Of a stretch of DNA of 7,613 bases, positions 5,887 to 7,613 are shown one piece after another. Within the stretch, counting starts at the first letter, position 1. Every line of letters begins with the position of its first letter. The DNA is from JBAOHV01 sp964450685 (GTDB lineage: Bacteria > Actinomycetota > Acidimicrobiia > Acidimicrobiales > Microtrichaceae). The translations under genes were made by a program, and so were the position numbers. The notes beneath the pieces were generated by a model. The model searched no databases and was not told where the DNA came from. It saw only the letters and a program-made list of their open reading frames with translations. The stretch covers positions 1 to 7,613 of the forward strand of contig CAYVDN010000095.1 in the NCBI GenBank assembly GCA_964450685.1. Reading direction: 5' to 3'.

Positions 5887-6847
5887 CGCTGCCGTCTACG
5901 GGGTCGATCTGCTGGCGCGCCTGACGACCAGGGTCGTCGGGCGCCGGCGCGAGCTGGAGTCGATAATCGCGGCGCTCGCCGCTGGGCGTCACCTGCTACT
6001 CGAGGGACCTCCGGGGACCGGCAAGTCGACGGTTCTGCGCGAGGTGGCCGAGGGCAGCGGCACTGGCTTCGAGTTCGTCGAGGGAAACGCGGAGCTGACC
6101 CCGGCCAGGCTCATCGGCACGTTCGACCCTGCGGCAGTCATCGAGGGAGGGTACCGGCCAGAGGCGTTCGTCGACGGCCCGCTCCTCGCTGCTCTTCGCA
6201 ACGGTTCGCTGCTCTACGTGGAGGAGCTGAACCGTGTGCCCGAGGAGACGCTCAACGTGCTGATCACTGTCATGAGCGAGGGCGAGACACACGTTCCCAG
6301 GCTCGGGCACGTGGCTGCTGCGCCCGGGTTCCGTCTGGTCGCGGCGATGAACCCGTTCGACAGCATCGGCACGGCCCGGGTCGCCGCTGCGGTCTACGAC
6401 CGCTGCTGTCGACTGTCCATGGGGTACCAGGACGCCGATGAGGAACTCGCCATCGTCAGCCGGCGGGCCACAGACGCGGCATCGCGACTGGGTGCGGCGG
6501 CCACCCGGGCAGCCGTTCGGATGATCCGGGACAGTCGGACCCACCCGGATGTCCGCACTGGTTCGTCCGTGCGCGGCGCGATCGACCTGGTTCTGGTCGC
6601 CGTCCAGCTCGGCGACCTGCGTGACTGCGAACCATCGGACGCGTCGGTGACTCTCGACGCCTCGCTGCTGGCGCTGTCGGGTCGGCTCCGCCTGCGTGAG
6701 GGTTGCACCAGAACCGCCGAGGAGATCGTCGAAGAGCTATGGGAGCGGCATTTCGCCCCACTGGGCAGAACCGACGACGACCCTCATTCGACCGGTGCGG
6801 ACGGCGAACCGTCGGGGTCGGACGACACACCCCCGGGAAAAGCCTGA
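5846..6847 (+). CDS. MoxR-type AAA+ ATPase
   Basis: This 333-aa protein is a MoxR/CbbQ/NorQ-like AAA+ ATPase; such proteins work with VWA partners as chaperones that activate or insert metal into enzymes. Visible are Walker A GPPGTGKS (54-61), Walker B LLYVEELNR (122-130) with Glu-Glu in place of the common Asp-Glu, sensor 1 LVAAMNP (164-170), a likely arginine finger in VYDRCCR (183-189), and a C-terminal lid with SVRGAIDLV (241-249). The tail after about residue 306 is acidic and low in complexity. The start is uncertain: GTG 5846 overlaps the alcohol dehydrogenase by 41 nt, and the in-frame GTG 5864 by 23 nt. Recognisable sequence starts near residue 17, so either start is possible. The overlap suggests co-translation with the dehydrogenase, making that enzyme a likely client. 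Confidence 0.9.
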   Translation: MTARTSVASSTSPDAAVYGVDLLARLTTRVVGRRRELESIIAALAAGRHLLLEGPPGTGKSTVLREVAEGSGTGFEFVEGNAELTPARLIGTFDPAAVIEGGYRPEAFVDGPLLAALRNGSLLYVEELNRVPEETLNVLITVMSEGETHVPRLGHVAAAPGFRLVAAMNPFDSIGTARVAAAVYDRCCRLSMGYQDADEELAIVSRRATDAASRLGAAATRAAVRMIRDSRTHPDVRTGSSVRGAIDLVLVAVQLGDLRDCEPSDASVTLDASLLALSGRLRLREGCTRTAEEIVEELWERHFAPLGRTDDDPHSTGADGEPSGSDDTPPGKA

Positions 6848-6894
6848 GCCCACCACCGGGTGGGGGCCGACCCTCTGACACCGGCGCGTCCGAC

Positions 6895-7613
6895 GTGTAT
6901 GCCGAGGGCGAAGACGCTCGGGACACGGTGAGAGAAGCTGCCAGGCGGACGGTGGCCCGCCGCGAGCTAGCTCGACGGAAGCACTTCGCGCAGATCTCAC
7001 CAGAGCTGGGGCTGCTCGACGAGGTCGCCTTCGACGAGCTGCTCGTGGACGACCCCGACGAGGCCCTGGCGATGCTCGCGGACATGGCAGGGGCAACCGA
7101 CCGTGGGCTGCGTGAGCTTGCGCAACTGTTGGCCGGGCGCATAGTCGTGGATCTGGCCCGCGCAGGGACGACGACACGGCGAGCGACTGGTCGGCTGGTT
7201 CGTCGCTCGGCGATCCGGGGAGCGGGCGACCTGGACCTCGACGCGTCGTTGGACGAGATGCTTCGCGCTCGGCATGACGCCGTGCCGATGAACCCCGACT
7301 CGCTCGTCGTCACCGCATGGGAGCGGCCCGACACGGCGGTCTGCCTGCTCGTCGACCGATCCGGTTCGATGCACGGAGCCCGGTTGGCGACGGCTGCACT
7401 CGCAGCGGCGGCAGTCGTCCTGCGCTCCCCGTCGAGATCGTCGGTCGTGGCGTTCGCCCAGGAGGCAGTGGTTCTGGCCGGTATGGGTACGTCGGTCGAT
7501 CCCGGCGGGGTGGTGGCCGACCTGCTCCGCCTCAGAGGCGCTGGCGTGACAGATGTGGGGCTCGGGCTACGGGCTGCAGCGCGCCAACTCGAGCGCAGCG
7601 ACTCCCCCAGACG
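6895..7613 (+). CDS. VWA domain protein, partner of the MoxR ATPase (3' end outside window)
   Basis: About 239 residues are visible and the reading frame is still open at the right edge. The N-terminal part is helical-looking and Arg/Asp-rich, with HFAQISPELGLLDEVAFDEL and later RRATGRLVRRSAIRG. A von Willebrand factor A domain then begins at about residue 148, with AVCLLVDRSGSM carrying the metal-site (MIDAS) Asp154, Ser156 and Ser158, and Thr219 in GAGVTDVG supplying the third MIDAS element. Gene pairs of MoxR ATPase plus MIDAS-containing VWA protein (CoxD/CoxE, NorQ/NorD, CbbQ/CbbO) act together on a client enzyme. The start is uncertain: GTG 6895 lacks a clear Shine-Dalgarno, and the only upstream ATG in this frame, 6739, would overlap the ATPase by 109 nt and add a basic, low-complexity head. 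The VWA call is secure; the partner role is inferred from order. Confidence 0.88.
   Translation, partial: MYAEGEDARDTVREAARRTVARRELARRKHFAQISPELGLLDEVAFDELLVDDPDEALAMLADMAGATDRGLRELAQLLAGRIVVDLARAGTTTRRATGRLVRRSAIRGAGDLDLDASLDEMLRARHDAVPMNPDSLVVTAWERPDTAVCLLVDRSGSMHGARLATAALAAAAVVLRSPSRSSVVAFAQEAVVLAGMGTSVDPGGVVADLLRLRGAGVTDVGLGLRAAARQLERSDSPR

Noticed and set aside
6456..7334. Minus-strand open frame (292 codons) opposite the ATPase and VWA genes
   Set aside because: It is Arg/Ser-rich with no motif and opposes two genes with clear Walker and MIDAS motifs.
1..7613. tRNA, rRNA, CRISPR array, insertion sequence or attachment site
   Set aside because: No cloverleaf-like sequence, regularly spaced repeats, transposase-like frame or terminal inverted repeats were seen.

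Overview
The window is GC-rich, gene-dense DNA whose codons end mostly in G or C. Gene content points to an actinobacterium (Actinomycetota): a mycofactocin precursor with the signature C-terminus IDGMCGVY, MftB, MftC, mycofactocin-associated FadH/OYE oxidoreductases and an NDMA-type alcohol dehydrogenase. I cannot assign a genus.

Layout. A divergent control region (about 4633-4767) separates two transcription units. Leftward (minus strand) run mftA (47-aa precursor peptide), mftB (PqqD-like peptide-binding protein), mftC (radical SAM/SPASM maturase), a full-length FadH/OYE-type flavoenzyme, a 125-aa protein of unknown function with its own putative promoter, a strong hairpin, and the start of a second FadH/OYE paralog that leaves the window at position 1. 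Rightward (plus strand) run a zinc-dependent, NDMA-type alcohol dehydrogenase, an overlapping MoxR-type AAA+ ATPase, and a von Willebrand factor A (VWA) protein that leaves the window at position 7613.

How the genes fit together. MftA is delivered by MftB to MftC, which decarboxylates and crosslinks its C-terminal Val-Tyr. The finished redox cofactor is thought to re-oxidise nicotinamide that stays bound inside partner dehydrogenases, here most plausibly the divergent alcohol dehydrogenase. The tandem OYE enzymes are probably further redox partners. The later biosynthetic genes mftD, mftE and mftF and the regulator mftR are not in the window; they may lie beyond its left edge or elsewhere.

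Most interesting points: (1) the alcohol dehydrogenase is translationally linked to a MoxR ATPase and VWA protein, recalling the MoxR/VWA maturation genes of PQQ methanol dehydrogenase and CO dehydrogenase; (2) the complete OYE protein keeps the spacing of the FadH iron-sulfur motif but has three of its four cysteines replaced by serine; (3) an unrecognised small, possibly tail-anchored protein sits between the two OYE paralogs; (4) the divergent control region carries a dyad and a 10-bp direct repeat spaced by exactly 20 bp.
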